NCBI RefSeq assembly: GCF_009765785.1
Contig: NZ_LMUT01000012.1
Span: forward strand, 1,181,239-1,245,238
DNA from: Granulicella sp. L46
Lineage (GTDB): Bacteria > Acidobacteriota > Terriglobia > Terriglobales > Acidobacteriaceae
Direction: 5' to 3'
DNA length: 64,000 nt
In this document: positions 8,275 through 17,837 of the stretch, piece by piece
Position numbering within the stretch: the stretch's first letter is position 1
Layout: each line of letters opens with the position of its first letter
The notes under the pieces: model-generated
Told to the model about the DNA's origin: nothing
Databases searched by the model: none
The model's input: the letters and a program-made list of their open reading frames with translations, nothing else
Program-made: the position numbers and the translations under genes

Positions 8275-9207
8275 CTACGATTGTTTGACCTTACGAAGCG
8301 CACGCCCCAGTGCTTCGAGATCGCGCTCTGCGTGCGACTGCCGCACGTACAAATCGAGTTCCTGATACCGCCTAGCAACCCCCTCGTCCATCGCCAGGGG
8401 ATGTGGCCCATACGCCCTCGCGAGCCTGCGGATCACATCTGTGCAGCCCTCCTCGACGACATGACGCAGGTGCAGCGCCCGTATCTGCGCTGCTTCGCAA
8501 TCGTCCCATGCAGCATCAATTTCGTCGCCCGCCGTGCGCAAGGCTGCCTGCATCGACCACACAGTCGCGCTCATCGCCCCAAGATGCGCCAGTGTATGAG
8601 GATCGTGGCGAGCTTGCTCCAACGCCCATTGCAAAAGCCCAGCCGCCCCGCCCGCCCAGCAGGCAGCCGGTCCGCAGGCGCCATGCCAGAACCCGCGCCG
8701 CCGAAGATAAAATCCAGTCTCGCCGATGACGTCTGAATCCTCCACCGCCGCCGCGTCGAAGGTTGCCAGCGAAGTCTTTGTCTCCGCGAAGGCAGTCGTC
8801 CTCCATGCACTATCGTCAAAACGTATCCCGCGATCGCGTCCCCGCAAATCGACATCTATCAGCCGCGGCTCGGGTTCCTTCACCGTGACCAGCGCACGAT
8901 CCACAATCCCTGCGCCACTGCAAAACGGCTTCCTCCCGGAGAGGAACACCCCTCCCCTCCGCAACACTTTGTCAGGAGCCTCTGCAGCCCACACGCCGTA
9001 GAGCGCGCCCGGTTCGACTTCGCGTCCCGCCTCGGCAAGAATCGCGACTGCATCCCAATGCGCCTCGATCAGGCGAGCGAGCGAGAGGTCCTCGCACCCC
9101 ACCTCAAATAGACGCCGATGTCTCTCCACGGTCTGCCCACTGCCCGGTAACGGCACAGGCTCCGCGATTGCCTCACGAACTCGAGAGATCAGCGCGTCAC
9201 GCGTCAA
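8275..9207 (-). CDS. Acyl-CoA dehydrogenase-like protein (operon gene 4)
   Basis: A 310-residue protein, shorter than the usual 370-390 of acyl-CoA dehydrogenases. It has an N-terminal helical part, a middle segment with AAEAPDKVLRRGGVFLSGRK and the C-terminal helical bundle (GFWHGACGPAACWAGGAAGL; HLRHVVEEGCTDVIRRLARA). The C-terminal R-x-x-G-P-H-P-L-A is reminiscent of the flavin/acyl site region. The start is a TTG with GAGGTGACCC before it, 11 bp inside the preceding glycosyltransferase gene. It is the last gene of a four-gene minus-strand operon. The substrate is unknown and may be carrier-bound or glycosylated rather than CoA-bound; that is inference. Confidence 0.75.
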   Translation of the reverse strand: MTRDALISRVREAIAEPVPLPGSGQTVERHRRLFEVGCEDLSLARLIEAHWDAVAILAEAGREVEPGALYGVWAAEAPDKVLRRGGVFLSGRKPFCSGAGIVDRALVTVKEPEPRLIDVDLRGRDRGIRFDDSAWRTTAFAETKTSLATFDAAAVEDSDVIGETGFYLRRRGFWHGACGPAACWAGGAAGLLQWALEQARHDPHTLAHLGAMSATVWSMQAALRTAGDEIDAAWDDCEAAQIRALHLRHVVEEGCTDVIRRLARAYGPHPLAMDEGVARRYQELDLYVRQSHAERDLEALGRALRKVKQS

Positions 9208-9913
9208 GGGTCACCTCGTTATGCGCAGCCAGCGCGCCGGCAAAGCCCATCGGGGCGCGTCCAACGCGTCTTCCGCTGGTCACCACTCGCAGATGGCTCG
9301 GCGAAAGCGTGCGAGCACCACTCGCCCGCAGTCGCGCCCAAAGATCATGATCTTCCGCGGTGCGCAGGTCTGCCCATCCGCCGGCGCGCAGATACGCATC
9401 TGCGCGCACGCCCAAGTTCGCGCCGTGCACATGTGGATGGGTGCCGTCGGGATGAAGCAGATACGTCGACCGGAACCGCTGCGGAACGTGAGCCTCATGC
9501 TCCTCAAACGAGTCCACATCAATGGTGCCGGCGACAGCCTCCACCCCTGAATCCGCGATCTTCAATTGATCCGCTAACCAGGACCGCGGTACCCAACAGT
9601 CTGCATCCGTGTTCGCCAGCCACAACGTGGAAGCACCCAGTGTGCGTTGTCTCAGTGCCTCTTTAGCTGCCATCGCACGTGCAACCCCGACGATGCCTGC
9701 CTCGCTACGAATCACGGCACCGACACTGCCAAGCATCGTTCGCGCAATCTCAAAGCTGCCATCCATCGAGCGATCCACGGCAACGATGACATCACAAGTT
9801 GCTCTCCCCGCCAGCGCCGAACGGGCCTCCAACACCGATTGCAGGCATCGCGGCAGCAACTCTTCTTCGTCTCTTGCGGGAATCAAAACGCTAATGTGCC
9901 AAGAATTTTTCAT
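9197..9913 (-). CDS. Family 2-type glycosyltransferase (operon gene 3)
   Basis: From ATG 9913 the product has 238 residues. It opens MKNSWHISVLIPARDEEELL, the classic GT-A nucleotide-binding strand, then VIVAVDRSMDGSFEIARTML, and the metal-binding D-x-D in LWLANTDADCWVPRSWL. Then come VHGANLGVRADAYLRAGGW and the acceptor/base-type motif TAEDHDLWARL. The ATG overlaps the methyltransferase stop (ATGA), showing translational coupling. A longer open frame to 10228 exists but only because it reads antisense-like sequence inside the methyltransferase gene. It is a soluble inverting-type transferase; the sugar and acceptor are unknown. Confidence 0.88.
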   Translation of the reverse strand: MKNSWHISVLIPARDEEELLPRCLQSVLEARSALAGRATCDVIVAVDRSMDGSFEIARTMLGSVGAVIRSEAGIVGVARAMAAKEALRQRTLGASTLWLANTDADCWVPRSWLADQLKIADSGVEAVAGTIDVDSFEEHEAHVPQRFRSTYLLHPDGTHPHVHGANLGVRADAYLRAGGWADLRTAEDHDLWARLRASGARTLSPSHLRVVTSGRRVGRAPMGFAGALAAHNEVTLDA

Positions 9914-10485
9914 AGCCGCTTCCACCGATCCAGCCGGAATCCCTCGTGACGCTCCGAGTAATCCAGCCGCAATCCTTCCAGACCACCAAGAACTTCGTGC
10001 ACGCGATCTCCGCTCAGTACATGGTCTTTGGATGTGCCCAACCAATGTGCAGCCAACAGCGTTCCAAACGATGGAATACGATTCACCAGGGACCTGCCCA
10101 ACTCCTGCAGGCGAGCTTCGTCGAAATAATACCCAATCTCGGAAAACACGATGAGGTCGAATGCACCGTCTGGCATCTGAAGCGGCAATCCGCCCACCTG
10201 CAGGTCTATGTTGGGAAGTCCGGAGCAACGACGTTTTGCGTGATCAATCGCGGTGGCTGAGATGTCCATGGCATCCACATGTCCACAAAGCGCTGCCAGA
10301 CGCCACGTCAACTCACCAACCGAACATCCGGGCTCGAACGCCCGCTCGTACCGCCGTTCACCCAACGCCGCAATGATGGCGTCATAACGGGATCGCTCAT
10401 AGTCGCTCCGTGCAAAATTCCACGGATCTGCCCGCATGCGATACTTCTGCTCGAAAAATTCCGCACTGCTAGTCGAAGCGCTCAC
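9910..10485 (-). CDS. NodS-like SAM-dependent methyltransferase (operon gene 2)
   Basis: The product is 191 residues from a GTG at 10485 that overlaps the PIG-L stop in a GTGA arrangement. Sequence features are SSAEFFEQKYRMRADPWNFA, SAM-binding motif I (AFEPGCSVGELTWRLAALC), an acidic motif II end (VDAMDISATAIDHAKRR), and FDLIVFSEIGYYFDEARLQE as motif III/IV. This matches the NodS-type class I methyltransferases that N-methylate amino sugars. In this operon a PIG-L deacetylase could expose the amine that is then methylated; that order is inference from neighbours. Confidence 0.85.
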   Translation of the reverse strand: MSASTSSAEFFEQKYRMRADPWNFARSDYERSRYDAIIAALGERRYERAFEPGCSVGELTWRLAALCGHVDAMDISATAIDHAKRRCSGLPNIDLQVGGLPLQMPDGAFDLIVFSEIGYYFDEARLQELGRSLVNRIPSFGTLLAAHWLGTSKDHVLSGDRVHEVLGGLEGLRLDYSERHEGFRLDRWKRL

Positions 10486-11168
10486 AGGGCAAATAACTCG
10501 TAAGACATTCGCGCAGGCCACAGCAAATTTTCCGGGAGGATCTCTGGTTCCGGCTCGTGTCTGAGTTGCGATGCGTGATACGCCAGCGCCTCGCCCTTCG
10601 CTCGCAACGTCTCTTCGCTAAGCGGAAACCTGCACAGGTCTAATCCATCCACTGTCGCGACCGTCCCTCGGTGCCACGTCCAGAAGAAGTAGGAAATCAG
10701 TGTCGCTCCAACAGCGCGCGATACCAACACGGCCGCTCGCGCGCACGCCTCATGGTCGGGATGAAAGTCTCCCGCCCATGGCGCAAACACCTGCGTCTCT
10801 GCGCGAATCAGCGTACCTAGACGAGCGACCAACTCCTCCTCGTGAGCTGCCACATCGCTATCCGTCAGTCCCAACCGCACAATCTTTTGCTCAGCGACTC
10901 CCAGCCGCGCTAGCGCGCGCGTCTGCTCCTTCTTCCGAATCTCGGCCAGGCCTTCGTTCTCGATATAGGCATGCTCGCCATCCGTAACCGCGACAACGGT
11001 TACTTCCGCGTCCATCGCCCGCAACGTTGCGATCAACCCTCCGACGGCCAGCGTTTCATCATCCGGATGTGGCACAACCACAATCGTCGGCTTGCCTTCT
11101 GGCACCCATAAAGGTGTGCCGTCTAGCCGGTTTGCCCACTCTTTTTCGCTGACCAAGGGAACGACCAT
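10482..11168 (-). CDS. PIG-L family deacetylase (LmbE-like, operon gene 1)
   Basis: A 228-residue zinc-dependent N-deacetylase. The metal-binding motif is VVPHPDDETLAVGGLI (residues about 31-46) and the second site is AGDFHPDHEACARAAV. Relatives remove N-acetyl groups from GlcNAc-linked substrates such as GlcNAc-PI, GlcNAc-inositol or GlcNAc-malate. It is the first gene of the operon, and the methyltransferase start overlaps its stop by 4 bp. It is cytoplasmic, with no signal peptide. The substrate is probably an N-acetyl-hexosamine conjugate; that is inference. Confidence 0.9.
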   Translation of the reverse strand: MVVPLVSEKEWANRLDGTPLWVPEGKPTIVVVPHPDDETLAVGGLIATLRAMDAEVTVVAVTDGEHAYIENEGLAEIRKKEQTRALARLGVAEQKIVRLGLTDSDVAAHEEELVARLGTLIRAETQVFAPWAGDFHPDHEACARAAVLVSRAVGATLISYFFWTWHRGTVATVDGLDLCRFPLSEETLRAKGEALAYHASQLRHEPEPEILPENLLWPARMSYELFAL

Positions 11169-11368
11169 ACCGAGATGTCAGATGCAGGATTTGTCATGAG
11201 AGCATGCCTTTCGCTCTGCCGTAAATTCGGTTCGTCCGATTCATGACATAAATGGCACTGGTCGCGCGAAGCAACTCTTTGATGACCGGTTGCTGTCCAT
11301 ATACCCAGAGATCAGGATTGCACGGTGTCCTGTTGCACGCTCCATCCCACTGCAAGAGAGATACCCAT

Positions 11369-12376
11369 ATGAATTCTAAAAAACGGATTTCGCGTCGCGA
11401 GCTCGTCTCCAATCTAGGTGCGGGCATGGCTGGCGCTGCCCTCACCGCCGCGGTTCCCGCCGCTTCGGCGCAATCGCCGCGCAACTCGACGGCCGCACCC
11501 TTCGTCGATCCCACCACGAAATATCCTAGGCCTCCCTATCCCGGCCAGTCCCAGCCATGGCCGGGCCTCGCCAGCAAGATGGATCCCCGTCCCGATCATG
11601 GCGAGACAAGCTATAAGGGCTCTGGTCGTTTAATGGGTCGAAAGGCGCTCATCACCGGTGGAGATTCCGGCATGGGCCGCGCGGCGGCCATCGCCTATGC
11701 GCGCGAAGGTGCGGATGTGGTCATCAGCTACTACCCCACCGAAGAGCCCGACGCTCGTGAGGTGATCCAACTTATCCAGGCCACCGGTCGGAAGGGCATC
11801 CCTATTCCAGGCGACCTCCGCGAAGAGCAATACTGCAAAAATCTGGTCGAGAAAGCGGCTGCAGCACTTGGCGGCCTCGACATCGTCGTTTCGAACGCCG
11901 GCCGCCAGCAGCAATGTGAGGACATCCTGCAACTTACAACCGAAGCCTTTGACGCGACGATGAAGACCAACATCTATGCGCCGTTCTGGATCATCAAAGC
12001 CGCGCTTCCACACCTGCAACCCGGATCGTGCATTATCGCAACCACTTCTGAGCAAGCGTACGATCCAGCAAAAAACTTATACGACTACGCTCAGACCAAG
12101 GCCGCAACCATGAACTATGTGAAGTCTCTTGGCAAGCAGTTCGGTCCCAAAGGGATCCGCGTTAACGGAGTCGCGCCAGGCCCTATCTGGACACCTCTTC
12201 AGGTCTCCGGAGGTGCCACCCAGAACCACCTGATTCACTTTGGCCAGGAGTATCCATTGGGTCGCGCCGGGCAACCTGCAGAACTCGCCAGCATCTACGT
12301 GCAACTTGCGGCGAACGATGCCAGCTACACCACAGGCAACATATACGGCGCTGGCGGGGGAATGGGCCAGCCGTAA
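11369..12376 (+). CDS. Tat-exported short-chain dehydrogenase (YghA/GSP39-like)
   Basis: From ATG 11369 (AAGAGAG upstream) the 335-residue protein has a twin-arginine leader (MNSKKRISRRELVSNLGAGM ending ASA). The catalytic SDR follows: nucleotide-binding ALITGGDSGMGRAAAIAYAR, N-A-G in DIVVSNAGRQQ, and the active-site pair Tyr-x3-Lys in YDYAQTKAATMNY. A PDHGETSYKGSGRL segment before the core is typical of YghA/general stress protein 39 relatives, many of which are aldehyde or alcohol oxidoreductases. An upstream in-frame start at 11252 would destroy the leader and is not favoured. A terminator hairpin lies 58 bp after the stop. Confidence 0.9.
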   Translation: MNSKKRISRRELVSNLGAGMAGAALTAAVPAASAQSPRNSTAAPFVDPTTKYPRPPYPGQSQPWPGLASKMDPRPDHGETSYKGSGRLMGRKALITGGDSGMGRAAAIAYAREGADVVISYYPTEEPDAREVIQLIQATGRKGIPIPGDLREEQYCKNLVEKAAAALGGLDIVVSNAGRQQQCEDILQLTTEAFDATMKTNIYAPFWIIKAALPHLQPGSCIIATTSEQAYDPAKNLYDYAQTKAATMNYVKSLGKQFGPKGIRVNGVAPGPIWTPLQVSGGATQNHLIHFGQEYPLGRAGQPAELASIYVQLAANDASYTTGNIYGAGGGMGQP

Positions 12377-12433
12377 CTCCACCTGCTTGGGCGCGAATAC
12401 AAACCGAGAGAAAGGACTGGGGATAAACAGAGA

Positions 12434-12458
12434 GGGCGGCTCATTGAGTCGCCCTTTT
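12434..12458 (+). terminator. Rho-independent terminator
   Basis: GGGCGGCTC and GAGTCGCCC pair into a 9-bp stem with one G-T pair and a 3-base loop, followed by TTTTCG. It sits between the convergent SDR and manganese catalase genes, so it can serve the SDR gene and may act weakly on the other strand. Confidence 0.75.
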
Positions 12459-12484
12459 CGTTTCTCCGGGACAATCGGTCGGAT

Positions 12485-13417
12485 TTAGGCCTTCGCCGTC
12501 TTCTTCGATTTGTGGCCGTTCCCGTTGGCGGCTTTTGAGTGGCCGTTAGAAGCGGTACCGTTGCCTTTGGCGCCAGGTTTGTTCGTGCTGGGGTGGGTCT
12601 GGCTAAGGGCTTCTGCGAAGGGTGAGGTGACCGCTTTCTTTCCTGCGTCCTGACGCCCGCGATCTTCCTGACCTTCGGTGCCCTCGATATCGTTGACGGA
12701 GAGGCCGGGGCCTTCATTCATCTGTGACTCAACTGGATGGAGGCCAAAGGAGGTCTGCCAGGGGCCGCGCGAGTCGGTGTCGCCCTCGTCGCCATCGCCG
12801 GTGGACGCGTTGAAGTATTCGTCGACAATGCCCGGAGTGGGCTTGAGGAAACCAATGGAGAAGGCGGGTTTTTCCATGCTTTCAAGGGCAGCGGTGAATG
12901 CCTTGAGATGGGTGATCTCGCGGGTCATGAGGAACTGGAGGGTGTCGATGGTGCCGGGATCGTCGGTGTGGTCGATGAGGCGTTCGTAGACTATTTTGGC
13001 GCGGGCTTCGGCGGCGATGTTGCTTCGTAAGTCAACGTCCAGCTCGCCAGTGATCTTGAGGTAGTCGGCGGTCCAGGCATCGCCCACGGAGTTGTAGAGG
13101 CTGACACCACCACCGCCGGCGATGGTGACGAGGGGATCGGCTTCGGCTGCCTCGCGGTTGGTCTTGAGGTCTTTAAGGTGCATGCGGATCAGTGCGCCGA
13201 CGACCTCAAGATGGCTAAGCTCTTCGGTGCCGATGTCGAGGAGAAGATCACGGCGAGCTAGGTCGTCGACGCAGTTCCAACCCTGGATGGTGTATTGCAT
13301 GGCGGCGGCAAGTTCGCCGTTGGCTCCGCCGAATTGTTCGAGAAGGAGGTTGCCGAATTTAACATCGGGGGTGCCGATGTTGACGGTATACATGAGTTTT
13401 TTGATGTGGTGATACAT
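12485..13417 (-). CDS. Manganese (non-haem) catalase
   Basis: The 310-residue protein opens MYHHIKKLMYTVNIGTPDVK and has the ferritin-like four-helix bundle of Mn catalases. The metal-ligand patterns are FGGANGELAAAMQYTIQG, DIGTEELSHLEVVGALIR and FLMTREITHLKAFTAALE (Glu and Glu-x-x-His ligands of the dimanganese site). The C-terminal 70 residues are a disordered Lys/Asn/Gly-rich tail. It would disproportionate hydrogen peroxide in the cytoplasm. GGAGG lies 6-7 bases before ATG. It is divergent from a NRAMP-type transporter, which may supply the metal, although that transporter lacks the canonical site. Confidence 0.93.
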   Translation of the reverse strand: MYHHIKKLMYTVNIGTPDVKFGNLLLEQFGGANGELAAAMQYTIQGWNCVDDLARRDLLLDIGTEELSHLEVVGALIRMHLKDLKTNREAAEADPLVTIAGGGGVSLYNSVGDAWTADYLKITGELDVDLRSNIAAEARAKIVYERLIDHTDDPGTIDTLQFLMTREITHLKAFTAALESMEKPAFSIGFLKPTPGIVDEYFNASTGDGDEGDTDSRGPWQTSFGLHPVESQMNEGPGLSVNDIEGTEGQEDRGRQDAGKKAVTSPFAEALSQTHPSTNKPGAKGNGTASNGHSKAANGNGHKSKKTAKA

Positions 13418-13773
13418 AGATGCCCTCCGTTAGTTTGAGCGTGCGCTGGCTAGGTACATCGCAATGAAGCAAGTCCCATGCCTGCTGCCCGCGTTGGATG
13501 CAGGTATTCCGGAAGAGGTATAGACGCATGCGAAATCTGCTAAACCAATTCAACAAAACGTAGATCTTCAGCCAACGAATGGCGCACTGCCGGCCTCTTA
13601 TCGCAAGCCCATAGATTTCTCCGGAGGCGGCAGTGACCGCCGCTCGGTTACACCGAATTCCAGCACAGACTTTCGATCGCTTTATACACTGCAGCTGCGC
13701 TACCTGCTTTCAACAACAATCAGATCTTGAAGGGTCTAGATAGCATTACCCAGTACGATGAGGGGCGATAGAC
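13418..13773. other. Divergent intergenic region
   Basis: About 355 bp between the divergent manganese catalase and NRAMP-type genes. No supported coding frame. It should hold both promoters; I could not assign a convincing -35/-10 pair or a metal-regulator box by eye. Confidence 0.4.
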
Positions 13774-15081
13774 GTGATGCAGCGGAACATTTCGGATCGG
13801 AAGGAGACGCAGAACAACGAGCCACAGAATGGCCTTCAACAATTCTTGAAGGATCTCGGACCCGGGATCATCACGGGCGCTGCAGACGACGACCCATCCG
13901 GGATCTCCACCTACTCTGTTGCGGGCGCGTCGTTTGGATATGCAACGCTCTGGACCGCGCTTCTTTCGTTTCCACTAATGGCCGCTGTACAGTTCATGTG
14001 CGCCAAGCTCGGTATGGTCACCGGCTGCGGTTTGGCCAGCGTTATTCGGACGCGCTATCCACGCTGGGTTCTATGGTTAGCTTGTTCTCTCGTCATCGTT
14101 GCGAACATTTTTAATATCGGCGCAGATCTTGGCGGGATGGCAGATGCAACGCAGATGATTACGGGCATCTCCGCTTTCTACTGGACACCGTTGTTCGCGG
14201 CAGTGATTGTTGCGCTTCTTTTCTGGACTTCATATCGGCTCATGGCGCGCATCTTCAAATGGCTGACGCTCGTGCTATTCGCATACATCATCACCGCGTT
14301 TCTGGCGCATCCGGATTGGCGTGCCGTATTCCACTCGACGTTCGTCCCGCACATCGAATGGAGTAAAGCTTACATTTCCGTGCTGGTCGCCATCCTCGGC
14401 ACCACCATCTCGCCTTACTTATTCTTTTGGCAGGCCGCCCAAGAGGTGGAAGAAGACCGCGATCACGGGAAGGCGACCGTTGCCCAACGCAAGGGCTCTA
14501 CCAACGCAGAAATTCGCGCAGCGCAGCGAGACGTAGTCACCGGAATGTTGTTGTCGAACGTAGTCATGTACTTTTTGATTCTCACGACGGGGGCGACCCT
14601 GAACGCGCACGGCCATAAGGATATAGAAACGGCGAAGCAGGCGGCCGAAGCCCTTCGGCCTCTCGCAGGTGCGGGTGCTTATTGGCTTTTCACTCTGGGC
14701 ATGATCGGCACTGGAATGCTTGCGGTGCCGGTCCTTGCCGGCTCCTGCGCATACGCGATCGCTGAAGGCGCGCGGTGGAAGGCAGCTTCGTTGAATCTGA
14801 AGCCGCGGCTTGCTGTCAAATTTTATGGAGTCATCGCCATCTCGATTGCAGTCGGCGTTGGGCTAGATTTCGGCCACCTAAACGCGGTGAAAATGCTATT
14901 TTGGTCGGCGATTCTGAATGGACTTTTGGCGCCTCCGCTCGTCGTCATCGTCGTAATGCTGACGAGTGATAGGAAAGTCATGGGTAACCGCACGAACTCA
15001 CGCAGCATGAAATGGCTCGGCTGGATATGCGCCGTCATCATGAGCGCCGCGGCGATCGGACTTGTCGTTTCCTCCTTCTGA
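13774..15081 (+). CDS. NRAMP-family metal transporter, non-canonical site
   Basis: A 435-residue membrane protein with about 11 hydrophobic spans in the NRAMP arrangement. The first-span motif is GAADDDPSGISTYSVAGASF, so D40-P41-S42-G43 replaces the canonical D-P-G-N. The sixth-span motif is GTTISPYLFFWQAAQEVEED, with S-P-Y where classical Mn/Fe transporters have M-P-H. The metal-binding Met is therefore absent and the substrate may not be Mn or Fe. GTG at 13774 and ATG at 13777 are both possible after GAGGGG. The divergent Mn catalase suggests a link to metal or oxidative stress, which is inference. Confidence 0.88.
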   Translation: MMQRNISDRKETQNNEPQNGLQQFLKDLGPGIITGAADDDPSGISTYSVAGASFGYATLWTALLSFPLMAAVQFMCAKLGMVTGCGLASVIRTRYPRWVLWLACSLVIVANIFNIGADLGGMADATQMITGISAFYWTPLFAAVIVALLFWTSYRLMARIFKWLTLVLFAYIITAFLAHPDWRAVFHSTFVPHIEWSKAYISVLVAILGTTISPYLFFWQAAQEVEEDRDHGKATVAQRKGSTNAEIRAAQRDVVTGMLLSNVVMYFLILTTGATLNAHGHKDIETAKQAAEALRPLAGAGAYWLFTLGMIGTGMLAVPVLAGSCAYAIAEGARWKAASLNLKPRLAVKFYGVIAISIAVGVGLDFGHLNAVKMLFWSAILNGLLAPPLVVIVVMLTSDRKVMGNRTNSRSMKWLGWICAVIMSAAAIGLVVSSF

Positions 15082-15171
15082 CCGCTAGTTATGAGCCAGA
15101 TGCATAACGTCTGCAATGTTCGGGATGAGCACGCGTTTTCGGGGCGGATGACGGCGGCGCTCAGCTCGCGG

Positions 15172-17712
15172 TCAGCTATCGGTGGGTCGTCTGATTGCGC
15201 TTGGTCTCGATGACACGAGAGGGGAAAGGAAGGGACCTGTTTTGCTGTTCTTTGCTTGTGCGATAAAAGCAGGCGGCCCTGCGGCGACAATCCGTCCTCC
15301 ATCGTCCCCCGCGCCCGGTCCAATGTCTATGACCCAGTCACTCGAGGCGATGATCTGCATGTCATGCTCGACGACCACGACGGTGTTGCCCGCAGTGACC
15401 AGATTTTGAAGTTGGCGCTGCAGACGTTCAACATCCGAGGGGTGGAGGCCCGTGGTCGGCTCGTCCAACACATAGAGCGAATCGCCGTGCTGGACTCGTT
15501 GCAACTCGGTCGCAAGCTTCACGCGCTGGGCTTCCCCTCCCGAGAGCTCCGTCGCGGGTTGGCCCAGACGCAAATAGCCAAGGCCCACTTCTTGCAGCAC
15601 GCCGAGAACGCGGGATAGTTGAGCGTCGCCAGCGAAGAAGTCAACAGCGCCATCGACCGTGAGATTGAGCACATCTGCAATCGTCTTCTCGCGATAGCGG
15701 ATTTCCAGCGTTTTTGCATTGAACCGCGCGCCATGACAGGTAGGGCACGGGCTGTAGACACTGGGCAGGAACAGAAGTTCCACACATACGAAGCCCTCTC
15801 CCGCGCAGGTTTGACAGCGGCCTTTTGCGACGTTGAAGGAAAAGCGACCCGCATCATATCTCCGAGACTTTGCGAGCTTTGTGGCTGCGAATAGTTTACG
15901 GACATGGTCGAACAGGCCTGTGTAAGTGGCCATATTTGAACGTGGGGTTCGTCCGATCGGTTTCTGATCAACAATAACCAGACGCCGGATGTACTCTATT
16001 CCTCCCTCAATCCTTCCGGTGAGTGAAACAACTGTCCGTTCCAGATCGCCGATGTCTTCATCTTCCCTTTTGACGTCTTGTCCAAGGGCTTCCGCCACAA
16101 GCTCGACAAGCACCTGGCTAACGAGCGTTGATTTTCCCGAGCCAGAAACACCCGTTACAGAAGTGAAGACGCCGATTGGGAACTCAACAGTAAGCGACCT
16201 CAAATTGTTACGTGTGATGTGGCCCAGCTTGAGCCACGCCCTGGCGTGGCGGGGCATGGGAACTGACACCTTCTCAGTTGGGAACAAATAGCGGCGTGTT
16301 TGCGATGCCTCGACGGCTTTAAGACCCGCCGGCGGACCAGAGTAAAGAATGTCTCCTCCGTTTACGCCCGCTCCTGGACCAACATCGACGATCCAATCGG
16401 CGCGGCGTATGACATCAAGCTCATGCTCGACGACGAACAATGAGTTGCCTGAACGCTTGAGCGCCTCAAGTGCATGGAGCAAAGCTTCGGTATCAGCGGG
16501 ATGAAGACCGGCGGACGGCTCGTCTAGAACATAGACCACGCCGAACAGATTGGAATGTAGTTGAGTTGCCAGGCGAAGACGCTGCAGTTCACCCGGCGAG
16601 AGCGTCGGAGTACTACGCTCAAGCGAGAGGTATCCGAGACCGAGGTTGAGCATGACAGCGAGCCGCGCAACGATGTCGCCGGCGATACGTTTCGTGACTT
16701 CTCTTTTCTCCGGATGTTGGTCATGGGCATTCCCTCCCGACGCGAGGAATGGAGCGAACAAGGCATTTAGCTGTTTCAGCGAAAGAGTGGAAATATCTGC
16801 GATATCGTAACCCGCAAACATAACAGAAAGTGATTCGGGGCGAAGACGTTTCCCATGGCAAACGACGCACTCCGTGGAAAGCATGTATTGCGCAACTCGC
16901 TTCTTCATTCGGGCACTATGGGTGTCGGCAAACGTACTAAGCACATGGCGTTTTGCGCTGGTGAAAGTGCCCATATAGCTGGGCTCCAGCTTGCGCTTCA
17001 GCGCGTCACGCGTCTCGGCAGGTGTGAAGCCGGCGTATACCGGGACTTGCGGTTGATCGTCACTGAACAAGATCCAATTCCGGTCTTTCCTTGATAGACT
17101 CCGCCATGGCAGGTCGACATTGAATCCGAGAGAAACGAGAATATCTCTTTGGTTTTGTCCGCCCCAGGCCATGGGCCACGCAGCAATTGCCCGCTCACGA
17201 ATGGTGAGTGACGGGTTGGGCACCATGGATTTCTCAGTAACTTCGTAAATGCGACCAAGTCCGTGGCATTTCGTGCAGGCTCCCTCCACCGTGTTCGGCG
17301 AGAAGGACTCCGCATAAAGCAACGGCTGTTTTTGTGGGTAATCCCCTGCGCGGGAATAAAGCATGCGAATCAGGTTCGACAGGGTCGTGACAGAACCAAC
17401 CGACGACCTCGTCGTCGGCGCACCTCGCTGTTGCTGCAGCGCTACTGCGGGTGGCAAGCCATCGATTGAATCCACGGCGGGCACAGAAAGTTGATGGAAC
17501 AGCCGACGTGCGTAAGGAGAAACGGACTCAAGATATCGGCGCTGCGCCTCTGCATATAACGTGCCGAACGCTAATGAGGATTTCCCAGACCCCGATACCC
17601 CGGTAAATACAACAAGCGAATCTCGCGGAATATCCACGTCGATGTTGCGAAGGTTATGTTCCCGTGCCCCGCGCACGCGGACGATGCCATCGTTCTTTGG
17701 AGTAGGTTTCAA
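15172..17712 (-). CDS. UvrA-like ABC ATPase lacking full UvrB-binding region (UvrA2 type)
   Basis: The 846-residue protein has the two ABC ATPase halves of UvrA. The first Walker A is [20 protein letters not shown] with signature [15 protein letters not shown]. The second Walker A is [20 protein letters not shown] with signature [15 protein letters not shown]. Zinc-finger Cys pairs are visible ([32 protein letters not shown]). It is about 100 residues shorter than housekeeping UvrA (about 940), matching the UvrA2 class whose members act in damage tolerance or drug resistance. The start is TTG 17712 with a hairpin over the ribosome-binding region. It is probably not the main excision-repair subunit. 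Confidence 0.9.
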   Translation of the reverse strand: MKPTPKNDGIVRVRGAREHNLRNIDVDIPRDSLVVFTGVSGSGKSSLAFGTLYAEAQRRYLESVSPYARRLFHQLSVPAVDSIDGLPPAVALQQQRGAPTTRSSVGSVTTLSNLIRMLYSRAGDYPQKQPLLYAESFSPNTVEGACTKCHGLGRIYEVTEKSMVPNPSLTIRERAIAAWPMAWGGQNQRDILVSLGFNVDLPWRSLSRKDRNWILFSDDQPQVPVYAGFTPAETRDALKRKLEPSYMGTFTSAKRHVLSTFADTHSARMKKRVAQYMLSTECVVCHGKRLRPESLSVMFAGYDIADISTLSLKQLNALFAPFLASGGNAHDQHPEKREVTKRIAGDIVARLAVMLNLGLGYLSLERSTPTLSPGELQRLRLATQLHSNLFGVVYVLDEPSAGLHPADTEALLHALEALKRSGNSLFVVEHELDVIRRADWIVDVGPGAGVNGGDILYSGPPAGLKAVEASQTRRYLFPTEKVSVPMPRHARAWLKLGHITRNNLRSLTVEFPIGVFTSVTGVSGSGKSTLVSQVLVELVAEALGQDVKREDEDIGDLERTVVSLTGRIEGGIEYIRRLVIVDQKPIGRTPRSNMATYTGLFDHVRKLFAATKLAKSRRYDAGRFSFNVAKGRCQTCAGEGFVCVELLFLPSVYSPCPTCHGARFNAKTLEIRYREKTIADVLNLTVDGAVDFFAGDAQLSRVLGVLQEVGLGYLRLGQPATELSGGEAQRVKLATELQRVQHGDSLYVLDEPTTGLHPSDVERLQRQLQNLVTAGNTVVVVEHDMQIIASSDWVIDIGPGAGDDGGRIVAAGPPAFIAQAKNSKTGPFLSPLVSSRPSAIRRPTDS

Positions 17713-17714
17713 GC

Positions 17715-17731
17715 ACCCGCCTTAAGCGGGT
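17715..17731 (-). promoter_or_regulatory. Hairpin covering the UvrA2 translation start
   Basis: In the mRNA, ACCCGC-TTAAG-GCGGGT forms a 6-bp perfect stem with a 5-base loop. It ends 2 bases before the TTG start codon, and the only Shine-Dalgarno-like bases (AAGGCGGG) are in its loop and 3' arm. It could limit translation. No U-tract follows, so it is not a terminator. Confidence 0.4.
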
Positions 17732-17837
17732 AGGATGCCCTTGCCGTTTCTGGGGTTTGTCGCGGAAAATGCAGCGACCTCCTTGCAACGCAACCTCGGC
17801 CCACTCCAATTCATGGCACCACCGGCATGACCCACGA

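Noticed and set aside
9914-10228. N-terminal extension of the glycosyltransferase frame
   Set aside because: The extension lies wholly within the methyltransferase gene; the ATG at 9913 overlaps its stop and begins the typical GT2 strand.
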